The notes: generated by a model not told the origin, from the letters alone. Shown: positions 1 to 5,930, numbered from the stretch's first letter. The stretch is 8,513 bases of DNA from an uncultured Leucobacter sp. (GCA_945952575.1 CAMFIY010000110.1:1-8513), one strand, 5' to 3'. Made by a program: numbers and translations.

Positions 1-1
1 G

Positions 2-499
2 TTCGTGCTCGGAGCGGGCGTCGGCATGTGCATGCAGAACCTCGTGCTCGTGGTGCAGAACACGGTCTCGCCCACCCAGATCGGCACCGCGACCTCCGCG
101 GTCACCTTCTTCCGCACGATCGGCGGCACCGCCGGCATGTCGGCGATGGGCGCGATCCTCACCCACCGGATCGCCGACTACCTGAAGGATCCGATGGGTC
201 AGCTGGTCGCGAAGATGCAGCAGAACCCGGATCCCGCGATCCTCGGGGATCTGAAGCTGCTGCAGAGCGGCACCATGCCCAAGCCCGCGGATCTCAGCCC
301 CGCGGTGCGCACCATCGTGGAGTCCGCCTACGGGCACGGCATCGGCGACGTGTTCCTCTACGCCTCGCCCGTGGCGATCATCGCGATCCTGGCGATCATC
401 TTCCTGCCCAACATCCCTCTGGGCACGAAGAGCAACGCCGAGCGACGCGTGGAGAAACCGCGCACGGGCCCGGTGCCCGTGGTCGCGTCCACCGAGTAG
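2..499 (+). CDS. MFS transporter, DHA2 (EmrB/QacA-like) family, C-terminal part
   Basis: This is the 3' end of a gene whose start lies before the window; the open frame enters at base 2 and ends at TAG 497-499, leaving about 165 residues. What is visible is typical of the last third of a 14-helix drug:proton antiporter: a small-residue-rich helix, the segment QIGTATSAVTFFRTIGGTAG (the G-x-A-S...F-R-x-I-G-G pattern of DHA2 exporters), a long polar loop, and a last hydrophobic helix (ASPVAIIAILAIIFLPNIPL) followed by a charged cytoplasmic tail. The family exports drugs, dyes or antibiotics across the cytoplasmic membrane using the proton gradient. The substrate cannot be read from this fragment. 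The MarR gene begins 4 bp after the stop, so the two are almost certainly cotranscribed and the exporter is a likely target of that repressor. Confidence 0.88.
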   Translation, partial: FVLGAGVGMCMQNLVLVVQNTVSPTQIGTATSAVTFFRTIGGTAGMSAMGAILTHRIADYLKDPMGQLVAKMQQNPDPAILGDLKLLQSGTMPKPADLSPAVRTIVESAYGHGIGDVFLYASPVAIIAILAIIFLPNIPLGTKSNAERRVEKPRTGPVPVVASTE

Positions 500-503
500 T
501 CTC

Positions 504-1064
504 GTGACCATGCAAGCCGAGCAGGGCGGCGCGACCGAGCGCGAGCTGATCTCCGACATCGCCACGGAGTTCGCCGAGGTGTTCGCGTTCGCCCGATCCC
601 GTTGGGCGCGGTTCGCCGAGGAGATCCACCCGGAGCTGCGCGGCGTCGGCATGATGGTGCTGCAGGTGATCCTGCGCAAGGGTCCGGTCACCGCCACCGA
701 GCTGGGCCAGATGCTCGACATGGACAAGGCGCTGGTGAGCCGGCAGGTCACGAAGCTGCGGGATCTCGCGCTGATCGATGCGACGCCGAGCGAGGAGGAT
801 CGCCGCGTGATCCTCCTCACGGGGAGCGAGCAGGCGCAGAGCATGTTCGAGCAGCTGCGGCACCGCAACGCCACGGAGTACGGGCGCCGGTTCGCGGGAT
901 GGAGCGACGAGGAGCTGGAGGCGCTGCGGGTGTCGCTGCACCGCTTCAACAACACCTCGGTCGACCTGCCCGAGAGCCCGGCGCACCGCTGCGCGAGGCA
1001 CGCGAACGCCGGCACCGGGCCCGCGGGCGGTCAGGCCGCGGACGGAGAGCCCGGGCACGACTGA
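504..1064 (+). CDS. MarR family transcriptional regulator
   Basis: A 186-residue protein with a MarR-type winged helix-turn-helix. Residues about 63-92 form the HTH (TATELGQMLDMDKALVSRQV and on), followed by the wing with the family signature D-R-R plus LT-x-x-G at residues 99-107. Flanking helices (about 15-60 and 110-150) would make the dimer interface. MarR proteins are cytosolic dimers that usually repress an adjacent efflux gene until a phenolic or drug ligand binds; here the neighbour is an MFS exporter ending 4 bp upstream, which fits. The start could be GTG 504 or the in-frame ATG 510; neither has a clear Shine-Dalgarno sequence, so translation is probably coupled to the exporter. The C-terminal tail after residue about 155 is polar, Gly/Ala/Pro-rich and probably disordered; it makes the protein longer than a typical MarR (about 140-160). 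Confidence 0.88.
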   Translation: MTMQAEQGGATERELISDIATEFAEVFAFARSRWARFAEEIHPELRGVGMMVLQVILRKGPVTATELGQMLDMDKALVSRQVTKLRDLALIDATPSEEDRRVILLTGSEQAQSMFEQLRHRNATEYGRRFAGWSDEELEALRVSLHRFNNTSVDLPESPAHRCARHANAGTGPAGGQAADGEPGHD

Positions 1065-1083
1065 TTCACCCGTTGTTCACCCG
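1065..1083 (+). repeat. Direct repeat of TTCACCCG, 11 bp apart
   Basis: TTCACCCG occurs at 1065-1072 and again at 1076-1083, directly after the MarR stop codon. The 11-bp period puts both copies on the same face of the helix, as in tandem protein-binding sites. It lies 54-72 bp upstream of the downstream GntR gene. Function is unknown and chance is possible in such a short, GC-rich stretch. Confidence 0.45.
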
Positions 1084-1104
1084 CCGGTCAGACGGTGGGC
1101 GCCT

Positions 1105-1119
1105 TCCGGGTAACCCGGA
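1105..1119. promoter_or_regulatory. Perfect 15-bp palindrome, candidate GntR operator
   Basis: TCCGGGT-A-ACCCGGA is a perfect dyad of 7+7 bases around a central A. It ends 4 bp before a -10 box and 17 bp before the start codon of the HutC-type GntR gene, so it lies in the promoter spacer. GntR/HutC regulators bind short symmetric sites and often repress their own gene, so this is a good candidate for an autoregulatory operator. The symmetry and position are seen directly; the binding protein is inferred. Confidence 0.6.
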
Positions 1120-1123
1120 TTTG

Positions 1124-1129
1124 TAATCT
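1124..1129 (+). promoter_or_regulatory. -10 element of a probable leaderless promoter
   Basis: TAATCT fits the actinobacterial TANNNT -10 consensus. It ends 7 bp before ATG 1137, the usual distance from a -10 box to the transcription start, so the mRNA would begin at or next to the start codon. The absence of a Shine-Dalgarno sequence before this ATG agrees with leaderless translation, which is common in actinobacteria. No convincing -35 box is visible; that region is partly occupied by the palindrome. Confidence 0.5.
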
Positions 1130-1136
1130 GGGCGGC

Positions 1137-1901
1137 ATGTCAGACACCGCGCCGCAGCACGCGCAGCTCTATGAGACCATGCTGCGCCGTATCCGGGCGG
1201 GCGAGTGGCCGGCGGGCAAGAAGGTGCCGAGCGAGAAGTCGCTGATCGCCGAGTTCGGCGTCCCGCGCGGCCCCGTGCGCCAGGCCCTGGCCGCACTGCG
1301 GGCGGACGGGATCATCTACGGGGGTCGCGGCACGCCGCCTCGCGTGCAGCGCACCGCGCCGACGCAGCACTTCGACATCTTCCGCTCGTTCACCGAGTGG
1401 GCCAACGCGATCGGGCTCGCACCCGGGCAGCGCGTGGTCGGCGCCGGACGGCGCCCGGCGAGCGAACAGGTGGCCGCCGAGCTCCGGGTCCCGCCGCTCT
1501 CCCCCGTCGTCGAGATCATCCGGCTGCGCCTGCTCGACGGCAAGCCCGCCATGCTCGAGCGCTCGACCTTCCCGACGGCGGTCGGCGCCCATCTGCTGGC
1601 TGCGGATCTGGAGACGAGGAGCGTGCACCAGATCCTCGGCGGCGCCGGGATCTGGGCGGCGCGCGCTCGCCACCAGATCGACGCGACCGCAGCGACTCCG
1701 CTCGAGGTCGAGATGCTCGGCCTGCACCCGGGGGCGCCCGTGCTGCGCGTGCGCCGCCTCTGCTACGACGAGTTCGGCACCGTCATCGAGACCGCGGACG
1801 AGCGCTATCTGCCGGAGATGACCAACTTCGTCGTCGAGAACAGCGCGGAGCGGCAGCGGGCCGACGATGCGGCCGAGCGGCGATCCGCCGACGCGCGCTG
1901 A
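1137..1901 (+). CDS. GntR family regulator, HutC subfamily (UTRA domain)
   Basis: A 254-residue regulator. Residues about 8-70 are the GntR winged helix (LYETMLRRIRAGEWPAGKKV, then PSEKSLIAEFGVPRGPVRQA, recognition helix and a G-G-R-G wing). Residues about 80-233 form a UTRA ligand-binding fold, recognisable by the pattern G-K-P-A-M-L-E-R-S-T-F-P, a helix near L-G-G-A-G, and the late G-A-P-V-L-R-V-R-R, D-E-F-G-T-V-I-E-T, E-R-Y-L strand block. The last 20 residues are charged and probably disordered. ATG 1137 was chosen over the upstream GTG 1095 because the wHTH begins soon after it and the -10 box sits just upstream. HutC-type proteins sense small metabolites (histidine intermediates, sugars, amines). 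No obvious target gene adjoins it: the gene is followed by convergent ccsB, so its regulon, apart from probable self-control, cannot be read here. Confidence 0.88.
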   Translation: MSDTAPQHAQLYETMLRRIRAGEWPAGKKVPSEKSLIAEFGVPRGPVRQALAALRADGIIYGGRGTPPRVQRTAPTQHFDIFRSFTEWANAIGLAPGQRVVGAGRRPASEQVAAELRVPPLSPVVEIIRLRLLDGKPAMLERSTFPTAVGAHLLAADLETRSVHQILGGAGIWAARARHQIDATAATPLEVEMLGLHPGAPVLRVRRLCYDEFGTVIETADERYLPEMTNFVVENSAERQRADDAAERRSADAR

Positions 1902-1902
1902 C

Positions 1903-1926
1903 TCCGAGCCGGGCGCGCGGCTCGGA
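1903..1926. terminator. Hairpin between convergent genes, possible bidirectional terminator
   Basis: Bases 1903-1911 (TCCGAGCCG) pair fully with 1918-1926 (CGGCTCGGA), leaving a 6-base loop. The 9-bp GC-rich stem starts 2 bp after the GntR stop codon and ends 7 bp before the ccsB stop codon, so it can serve both transcripts. There is no T-tract on either side; hairpins without U-tracts are common in high-GC actinobacteria, but termination efficiency is uncertain. Confidence 0.6.
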
Positions 1927-1932
1927 CTCGGC

Positions 1933-2955
1933 TCACAGGCCGGAGTAGGCGTGCAATCCCTTGAAGAAGACATTCACGATGGTGAAGTTGAAGATCACCG
2001 CGGTGTAGGCGATGATCGACAGCCACGCGGAGCGGGTGCCGCGCCAGCCGCGCGTCGCGCGGGCGTGGATGTAACCGGCGTAGAGCACCCAGATCACGAA
2101 GGTCCAGACCTCTTTCGTGTCCCAGCCCCAGTAGCGGCTCCACGCGGCCTCGGCCCAGATGGATCCGGCGATGAGAGTGAAGCTCCAGAACACGAAGCCG
2201 ATGATCGCCATGCGGTAGGCGAGATCCTCGAGCCGCACCGCGTTCGGGAAGCCGGAGAGGAAGCTCAGCGCACCCGGTTCCCCCGCCGCCATCAGACTGT
2301 CGCGCCTGGTCTGGGCGAGCTGCAGCACCGAGAGGCCGAAGGAGAGGGTGAGGAAGCCGACCGCGAGCACCGCGACGAGGATGTGGATCACGAGCCAGTA
2401 CGAGTCGAGCGCCGGTGGGAGCGGGACGATCGCGACGTAGAAGTTGAGCTTCGCGATGCCGAGGAAGAGCACGGTCATGCCCGTGATGAGGACGCCGAGG
2501 AAGCGCAGATCGACGAAGAACTGCACGAGCAGGAAGATCAGCACGATCGCGAGCGTCGCAGTCAGCGCGAACTCGTACATGTTGGCGAAGGGCACACGGC
2601 CCGCGCCGATCCCGCGCATGATGTCGGCGGCGAGGTGCAGCAGGAAACCGAGAACGGTGAGCGAGAAGCCGATCCGCAAGGCCCGGCTCCGTGGCGCCCG
2701 GCCCATCTCGGAGCCGGTTCCGGCCGACTTCGCCGGCGAGGCCGTGCGGGTCAGCGTGGCGACGGATCCGCCCGACGCCGAGCCGAGCGCGGCCTCCGCC
2801 GTCCGACCGGCTTCCTCGGAGGCGTTCGCGAGCCTCAGCGCGGCATCGCCGCTGCGATTCGCGAGATCGACGGCGTAGAAGACGAACGCCATCGCATAGA
2901 CGGCCATGGCCGAGAAGAGCGCGAGCGTCGAGTATTGCTCCAGGGATTCCAGCAC
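1933..2955 (-). CDS. ccsB: Cytochrome c biogenesis protein CcsB (ResC/CcsA-type heme handling)
   Basis: A 340-residue polytopic membrane protein of the CytC_asm family. With its ResB partner it forms the system II cytochrome c synthase, which moves heme across the membrane and attaches it to apocytochrome c. Visible signatures are the extracytoplasmic tryptophan-rich heme-binding motif WGWDTKEVW (residues 276-284), the conserved segment GRVPFANMYEF (119-129), and candidate heme-ligand histidines at 107, 191, 297 and 335. One helix lies at about 12-33, then a long polar linker (about 34-90, Ala/Ser/Gly-rich, poorly conserved in such proteins), then about seven more helices. The open frame extends upstream to 3114, but that extension is Arg/Pro-rich and non-native; GTG 2955 begins the normal N-terminus and has a TANNNT box just ahead. 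The usual resA/ccdA/resB genes are not next to it. Confidence 0.9.
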   Translation of the reverse strand: MLESLEQYSTLALFSAMAVYAMAFVFYAVDLANRSGDAALRLANASEEAGRTAEAALGSASGGSVATLTRTASPAKSAGTGSEMGRAPRSRALRIGFSLTVLGFLLHLAADIMRGIGAGRVPFANMYEFALTATLAIVLIFLLVQFFVDLRFLGVLITGMTVLFLGIAKLNFYVAIVPLPPALDSYWLVIHILVAVLAVGFLTLSFGLSVLQLAQTRRDSLMAAGEPGALSFLSGFPNAVRLEDLAYRMAIIGFVFWSFTLIAGSIWAEAAWSRYWGWDTKEVWTFVIWVLYAGYIHARATRGWRGTRSAWLSIIAYTAVIFNFTIVNVFFKGLHAYSGL

Positions 2956-2963
2956 GGCTACCC

Positions 2964-2969
2964 AGCCTA
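2964..2969 (-). promoter_or_regulatory. Possible -10 box for ccsB, leaderless arrangement
   Basis: On the minus strand TAGGCT (TANNNT) ends 8 bp before GTG 2955, and there is no Shine-Dalgarno sequence. This suggests a separate, leaderless transcript for ccsB rather than readthrough from the Cache gene, whose stop is 85 bp upstream. No clear -35 box is present, so this is tentative. Confidence 0.35.
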
Positions 2970-3040
2970 GTCGCCCCGGGCCGGGAGTGGCTGTGAGATT
3001 CAAGAGCCCACGCCCCGGATCCGGCGGCGCACGAGGACGC

Positions 3041-3775
3041 TCAGCCGGAGACGACCAGGGCGAACGGGTAGCGGAGCGAACGCGTCGTGCGATCCCCCGG
3101 GGCCGCCCCCGCACCCGGCAGCCGATCCCCCGTCTCCAGTCCGGGATCCGAGGAGACGATCACGCGGCCGTTGGCGTTGATCAGCGATCCGCTGCCGAGC
3201 CTCGCCACCTCCGGCAGCAGCAGATCCTCGATCGAGGCCACCAGTACGTCGGCGCAGACGACGCCGGCGAAGCGACCGTCGAGCATGACCGGCAGCGCCG
3301 AGGTGAGCGTGATCTCGTTCGAGCAGAGGTAGTCGACGAAGGGGCCGGCGATGTGCCGCTCGTGGGTCTCCGCGGGCACCCGGTACCATTCGAGCCGCTG
3401 CAGGTCGATCGCCGCCTGACCCGGTCCGAACGTGGAGGAGGCCAGCAGACTGCGCTCCGGCCCCTGCCACCAGGCGAGCGGGTTGCCCTCGCTGACCATC
3501 TCGGCGGTCGCGCAGTACCCGGCGCCGTAGAGCGGCCGTTCCGTCGTCTCGAGTATCCGGTGCGCATCGGCCTCGGTCAGCGCCACGATGGCGGATCCGG
3601 TCAGCGGACCCTGCCGCAGCCGCGCGGCCAGCGCCTCGCCGAGCGCGGGCAGCCAGGCCTCGAGCGGAGCGAAGACTCCGTCGAAGAACTCGTCGATCAG
3701 ATCGATCAGCGCGTGCGCGCGCTCGTCGCGATCCGCGAGCGCGGTCGTACCCGCTCGCCTCGGTTCCTCACCCAT
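3041..3775 (-). CDS. Soluble single-protein Cache (PDC-like) sensor domain
   Basis: A 244-residue protein with Cache-fold hallmarks and nothing else. Residues 20-60 are helical (a possible dimerising helix, rich in L/A/D/E). The Cache core spans about 61-215: WY at 130-131 with P134, then G-P-F-V-D-Y (144-149), T-L-T-S-A-L-P-V (157-163), G-R-F-A-G-V-V-C-A-D-V (167-177), and the end-of-domain strand LINANGRVIVSSDP (198-211). Cache domains bind small ligands such as amino acids, amines and carboxylates, but normally sit outside the membrane between two helices. Here there is no signal peptide, no transmembrane segment and no kinase, MCP or HTH output. ATG 3775 has a strong ribosome site, GAAGGGG, 5 bp ahead. 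It lies 45 bp downstream of the FCD-type GntR gene in the same direction, so it is likely a cytosolic ligand sensor working with that regulator on the divergent importer. That role is inference; the fold call is fairly safe. Confidence 0.78.
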   Translation of the reverse strand: MGEEPRRAGTTALADRDERAHALIDLIDEFFDGVFAPLEAWLPALGEALAARLRQGPLTGSAIVALTEADAHRILETTERPLYGAGYCATAEMVSEGNPLAWWQGPERSLLASSTFGPGQAAIDLQRLEWYRVPAETHERHIAGPFVDYLCSNEITLTSALPVMLDGRFAGVVCADVLVASIEDLLLPEVARLGSGSLINANGRVIVSSDPGLETGDRLPGAGAAPGDRTTRSLRYPFALVVSG

Positions 3776-3820
3776 GGTGTCCCCTTCGTCTCAGCGTCGA
3801 GACCGTCCTGCACAGCGGAA

Positions 3821-4639
3821 TCATTCTGCACCCTGCGCACCCCGTCGCGCGAGCACGGCGGCGATATCGCCGTCCCCATGCGCATCGCAGGCCTCGAGCA
3901 GCTCGGCGCGGAAGACCTCGAGCCAGGTCACGGCCTCGCGCACGCTCCGCCGCACGATCTCGTGGGCGGCGAGCGGATCCCCGTCGCTGATCGCGTCGAC
4001 CTGCGCGACGAGCGCGTCGTGCGTGAGGTGGCGCTGCCTCGTATCGGCGTCCTGCAGCGAGAGCAGCGGGGTGAGCTCGGTCTGCACCGAGACGTGCTCC
4101 GAAGTCAGCCGCACCGACTGGCTGAGAGCGGCGAGTTCCAGCTGCACATCGGTGATCCGCCGCCGCCAGGGGCCCGCCGGCAGCTCGCGCGCGTCGATCA
4201 GCACGCGGTGCACGATGTCGAGCTCCTCCGGCGTGGCGCGGCGGCAGGCGTATTCCGCGCAGGCGCTCGTGATCACCGTGTAGAGCACGCCGAGGTCGGC
4301 GAGGGCCACGCGGGGCATGCGCATCAGGGCGCGCGCGTTGAACTCCTCGATCGCGCCGATCCCCGAATGGACGAAACTGCCTCCGCTGCGCCCACGACGG
4401 GTCTCGATCAAGCCCCTCCCGCGAAGGCGTTCCAGCGCCTCGCGCACCGTGACGACGGCGACGCCGAAGAGCTGTGCGAGCTCGGCCTCCGCGGGCAGGC
4501 GCTCGCCTTCGATCAGCGCCCCGCTCGATATCGCCTGGACCAGGCGCGCGACCACCAGCTCGGTGCGCCCCTCGTCGCCGATCGGCGCGAACGCGGCCGT
4601 GCGCATCCGACTCGAGGTCGGCTGGGCCTGGCTGTTCAC
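3821..4639 (-). CDS. GntR family regulator, FadR subfamily (FCD domain)
   Basis: A 272-residue regulator. The N-terminal winged helix (residues about 25-92) shows the FadR-type pattern G-E-R-L-P-A-E-A-E-L-A-x-L-F-G-V, T-V-R-E-A-L-E-R-L-R-x-R-G-L-I and the wing G-R-S-G-G-S-F-V. Residues about 105-255 are an all-helical FCD effector domain ending in the A-I-x-x-G-D-x-x-x-A pattern. FCD regulators are dimers that bind carboxylates, amino acids or related metabolites and usually control an adjacent catabolic or uptake operon; here the divergent ABC importer is the obvious target. Most FCD domains hold a metal with one Asp and three His. In my hand alignment Asp164 remains but the His positions read Glu168, Leu210 and Ser232, so ligand binding is probably metal-free. 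GTG 4639 is preferred over ATG 4684 because GGGGAGG lies 6 bp before it, while the longer form has no ribosome site and a low-complexity extension. Confidence 0.87.
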   Translation of the reverse strand: MNSQAQPTSSRMRTAAFAPIGDEGRTELVVARLVQAISSGALIEGERLPAEAELAQLFGVAVVTVREALERLRGRGLIETRRGRSGGSFVHSGIGAIEEFNARALMRMPRVALADLGVLYTVITSACAEYACRRATPEELDIVHRVLIDARELPAGPWRRRITDVQLELAALSQSVRLTSEHVSVQTELTPLLSLQDADTRQRHLTHDALVAQVDAISDGDPLAAHEIVRRSVREAVTWLEVFRAELLEACDAHGDGDIAAVLARRGAQGAE

Positions 4640-4645
4640 GGCGTG

Positions 4646-4652
4646 CCTCCCC
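4646..4652 (-). promoter_or_regulatory. Ribosome binding site fixing the GntR-FCD start
   Basis: On the minus strand GGGGAGG lies 6 bp upstream of GTG 4639, close to an ideal Shine-Dalgarno sequence. It supports the 272-residue product against the 45-bp longer form from ATG 4684 and the still longer one from ATG 4720. Confidence 0.7.
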
Positions 4653-4681
4653 GTGTCGGATCGCGGCGTTACTCGGGTCTT

Positions 4682-4712
4682 CATCGGCCGATCGTCGAGG
4701 CCCCGGCCGATG
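4682..4712. repeat. 9-bp perfect inverted repeat in the divergent intergenic region
   Basis: CATCGGCCG (4682-4690) and CGGCCGATG (4704-4712) are exact reverse complements separated by 13 bp. As DNA it could be an operator; as RNA from the minus strand it would be a stem-loop in the leader of the GntR-FCD mRNA, ahead of its ribosome site. Because CGGCCG is itself palindromic, CGGCCGAT also recurs as a direct repeat 19 bp apart. The symmetry is certain, the role is not. Confidence 0.55.
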
Positions 4713-4733
4713 CGTTGCACAACCGTAACACGA
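4712..4733. promoter_or_regulatory. Two tandem GTNNNAC sites, candidate FCD-GntR operators
   Basis: GCGTTGCACAA (4712-4722) and CCGTAACACGA (4723-4733) are adjacent 11-bp units. Each matches the FadR-subfamily operator pattern TNGTNNNACNA except for the first base. The exact 11-bp period places two dimers on the same helix face. The pair ends 5 bp before the -35 box of the importer promoter and covers the region where a promoter for the divergent regulator gene is expected, so it is well placed to control both directions. Binding itself is inferred. Confidence 0.5.
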
Positions 4734-4738
4734 GCCGC

Positions 4739-4766
4739 TTGCGATTTACATCTGAAACCATATGAT
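4739..4766 (+). promoter_or_regulatory. Sigma70-type promoter of the ABC importer operon
   Basis: TTGCGA (4739-4744, 4 of 6 to TTGACA) and TATGAT (4761-4766, 5 of 6 to TATAAT) are separated by 16 bp in a locally AT-rich stretch that contrasts with the surrounding GC-rich DNA. Transcription would start near 4773, giving a leader of about 24 nt that contains the ribosome site GAAGGAG (4784-4790), 6 bp before ATG 4797. Confidence 0.6.
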
Positions 4767-4796
4767 TAGTTCATCGATCACACGAAGGAGTGTTCA

Positions 4797-5843
4797 ATGT
4801 CCCAGGCACATCCGGCCATCCGGCTGACCGGCCTCACACGATCGTTCGGCTCCGTCACCGCCGTCGACCAGCTCGACCTCGAGATCGCCCAGGGCGAGTT
4901 CTTCTCGATGCTCGGGCCTTCGGGATCCGGCAAGACCACCGTGCTCCGGCTCATCGCCGGCTTCGAGCAGCCCACCTCGGGCACCGTGGAGCTCTTCGGC
5001 GAGGACGTCACCAAGAAGGCTCCCTTCGATCGCAATGTGAACACCGTGTTCCAGGACTACGCGCTGTTCCCGCACATGAACGTGCTCGACAACGTGGGCT
5101 ACGGGCTGCGCGTGCGCGGCGTCCGCAAGGCCGAGCGCCGAGCGCGCAGCATGAAGGCGCTCGAGAGCGTCCGCCTCGACCACCTCGCCGAGCGGATGCC
5201 CTCGCAGCTCTCCGGCGGCCAGCGGCAACGCGTCGCGCTCGCCCGCGCCACCGTCGTCGAGCCCGCAGCCCTCCTCCTCGACGAGCCGCTCGGCGCCCTC
5301 GACCTGAAGCTCCGCGAGCAGATGCAGGTCGAGCTCAAGCAGATCCAGCGCGACCTCGGCATCACCTTCATCTTCGTCACCCACGATCAGGAGGAGGCGC
5401 TCACCCTCTCCGACCGCATTGCCGTGTTCAACCAGGGCAGGATCGAACAGCTCGGCACGCCGGCGGAGCTCTACGAGCGCCCGGGATCCCGCTTCGTCGC
5501 CGACTTCGTCGGCACCACGAACCTCTTCGACGACGCCCAATCGCAGCAGCTGCTCGGCCGCATGGGCGAGCACTCGATCCGACCCGAGCGCTTGATCGTG
5601 AGCGCCGCCGGGAACGCGCCGGTCTCGGAGGAGGGCGGGTCCGGGATGCGGAGCGCCCTCGGCACCGTCGCGGAGCGGATCTACCTCGGCGGATCCACCC
5701 GCATCGTCATCGACCTCCAGGGCGGGCAGCGCATCAGCGCGCTCGAGCCGAACACCGGCAGCCGCGCCGGCGAGGACCGCGGCGACGCCGTCCGCGTCCG
5801 ATGGAGGGACGAGGACGTCGTCTCGCTCACCCGTGCCGGCTGA
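4797..5843 (+). CDS. ABC transporter ATP-binding protein, polyamine-type (PotA/YdcT-like)
   Basis: A 348-residue cytosolic ATPase that powers import by the membrane proteins encoded downstream. All nucleotide-binding motifs are intact: Walker A GPSGSGKTT (40-48), Q-loop Gln86 in FQDYALFP, signature LSGGQRQRVALARA (138-151), Walker B LLLDEP with catalytic Glu163, D-loop GALD, and H-loop His196 in FVTHDQEEA. Residues about 240-348 carry a TOBE-like extension (S-I-R-P-E-R near 261), the regulatory C-terminal part of PotA/MalK-type subunits. Length and motif spacing are normal for the spermidine/putrescine family. The start is ATG 4797 with GAAGGAG 6 bp upstream. It is the first gene of the operon, diverging from the GntR-FCD gene, with the binding-protein gene 87 bp downstream. 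Substrate identity rests on the binding protein, not on this subunit. Confidence 0.94.
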   Translation: MSQAHPAIRLTGLTRSFGSVTAVDQLDLEIAQGEFFSMLGPSGSGKTTVLRLIAGFEQPTSGTVELFGEDVTKKAPFDRNVNTVFQDYALFPHMNVLDNVGYGLRVRGVRKAERRARSMKALESVRLDHLAERMPSQLSGGQRQRVALARATVVEPAALLLDEPLGALDLKLREQMQVELKQIQRDLGITFIFVTHDQEEALTLSDRIAVFNQGRIEQLGTPAELYERPGSRFVADFVGTTNLFDDAQSQQLLGRMGEHSIRPERLIVSAAGNAPVSEEGGSGMRSALGTVAERIYLGGSTRIVIDLQGGQRISALEPNTGSRAGEDRGDAVRVRWRDEDVVSLTRAG

Positions 5844-5904
5844 CGCCGCACGCCGATCCCGAACCACCGACCACCCACAGACTCCGGCACCACCACGGCG
5901 TCGG
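5840..5904 (+). other. Possible long-range RNA pairing between ATPase and binding-protein genes
   Basis: Bases 5840-5848 can pair with 5896-5904 (nine pairs including one G-U), enclosing 47 nt and starting across the ATPase stop codon. The ribosome site of the next gene lies outside at 5919-5923. It may be an mRNA processing or stability element, but the long loop makes it weak evidence. Confidence 0.25.
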
Positions 5905-5930
5905 CGACAAGAAACAACAGGAGTACACCC

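Noticed and set aside
1867..2970. Long plus-strand open frame opposite ccsB
   Set aside because: Product is Arg/Glu/Asp/His-rich low-complexity sequence without domains, a mirror of the high-GC ccsB gene, which has clear family motifs on the other strand.
2987..3011. Possible terminator hairpin between the Cache gene and ccsB
   Set aside because: Only a short stem with a bulge can be drawn and no T-tract follows, so I do not report it as a terminator.
2956..3114. N-terminal extension of CcsB in the open frame
   Set aside because: It is Arg/Pro-rich, overlaps the 3' end of the Cache gene on the same strand in another frame, and precedes the normal CcsB N-terminus at GTG 2955.
4722..4727. TACGGT on the minus strand as a -10 box for the GntR-FCD gene
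   Set aside because: It fits TANNNT but has no acceptable -35 box at 16-18 bp; a promoter must lie in this region but I cannot place it with confidence.
2906..4765. 619-codon plus-strand open frame across the Cache and GntR genes
   Set aside because: It is an antisense shadow. The minus-strand frames have ribosome sites and recognisable domains; this one has biased composition and no motif.
4759..4778. CATATG and ATCGAT palindromes around the importer -10 box
   Set aside because: Six-base palindromes are too short to be informative, and extending them fails on both sides.
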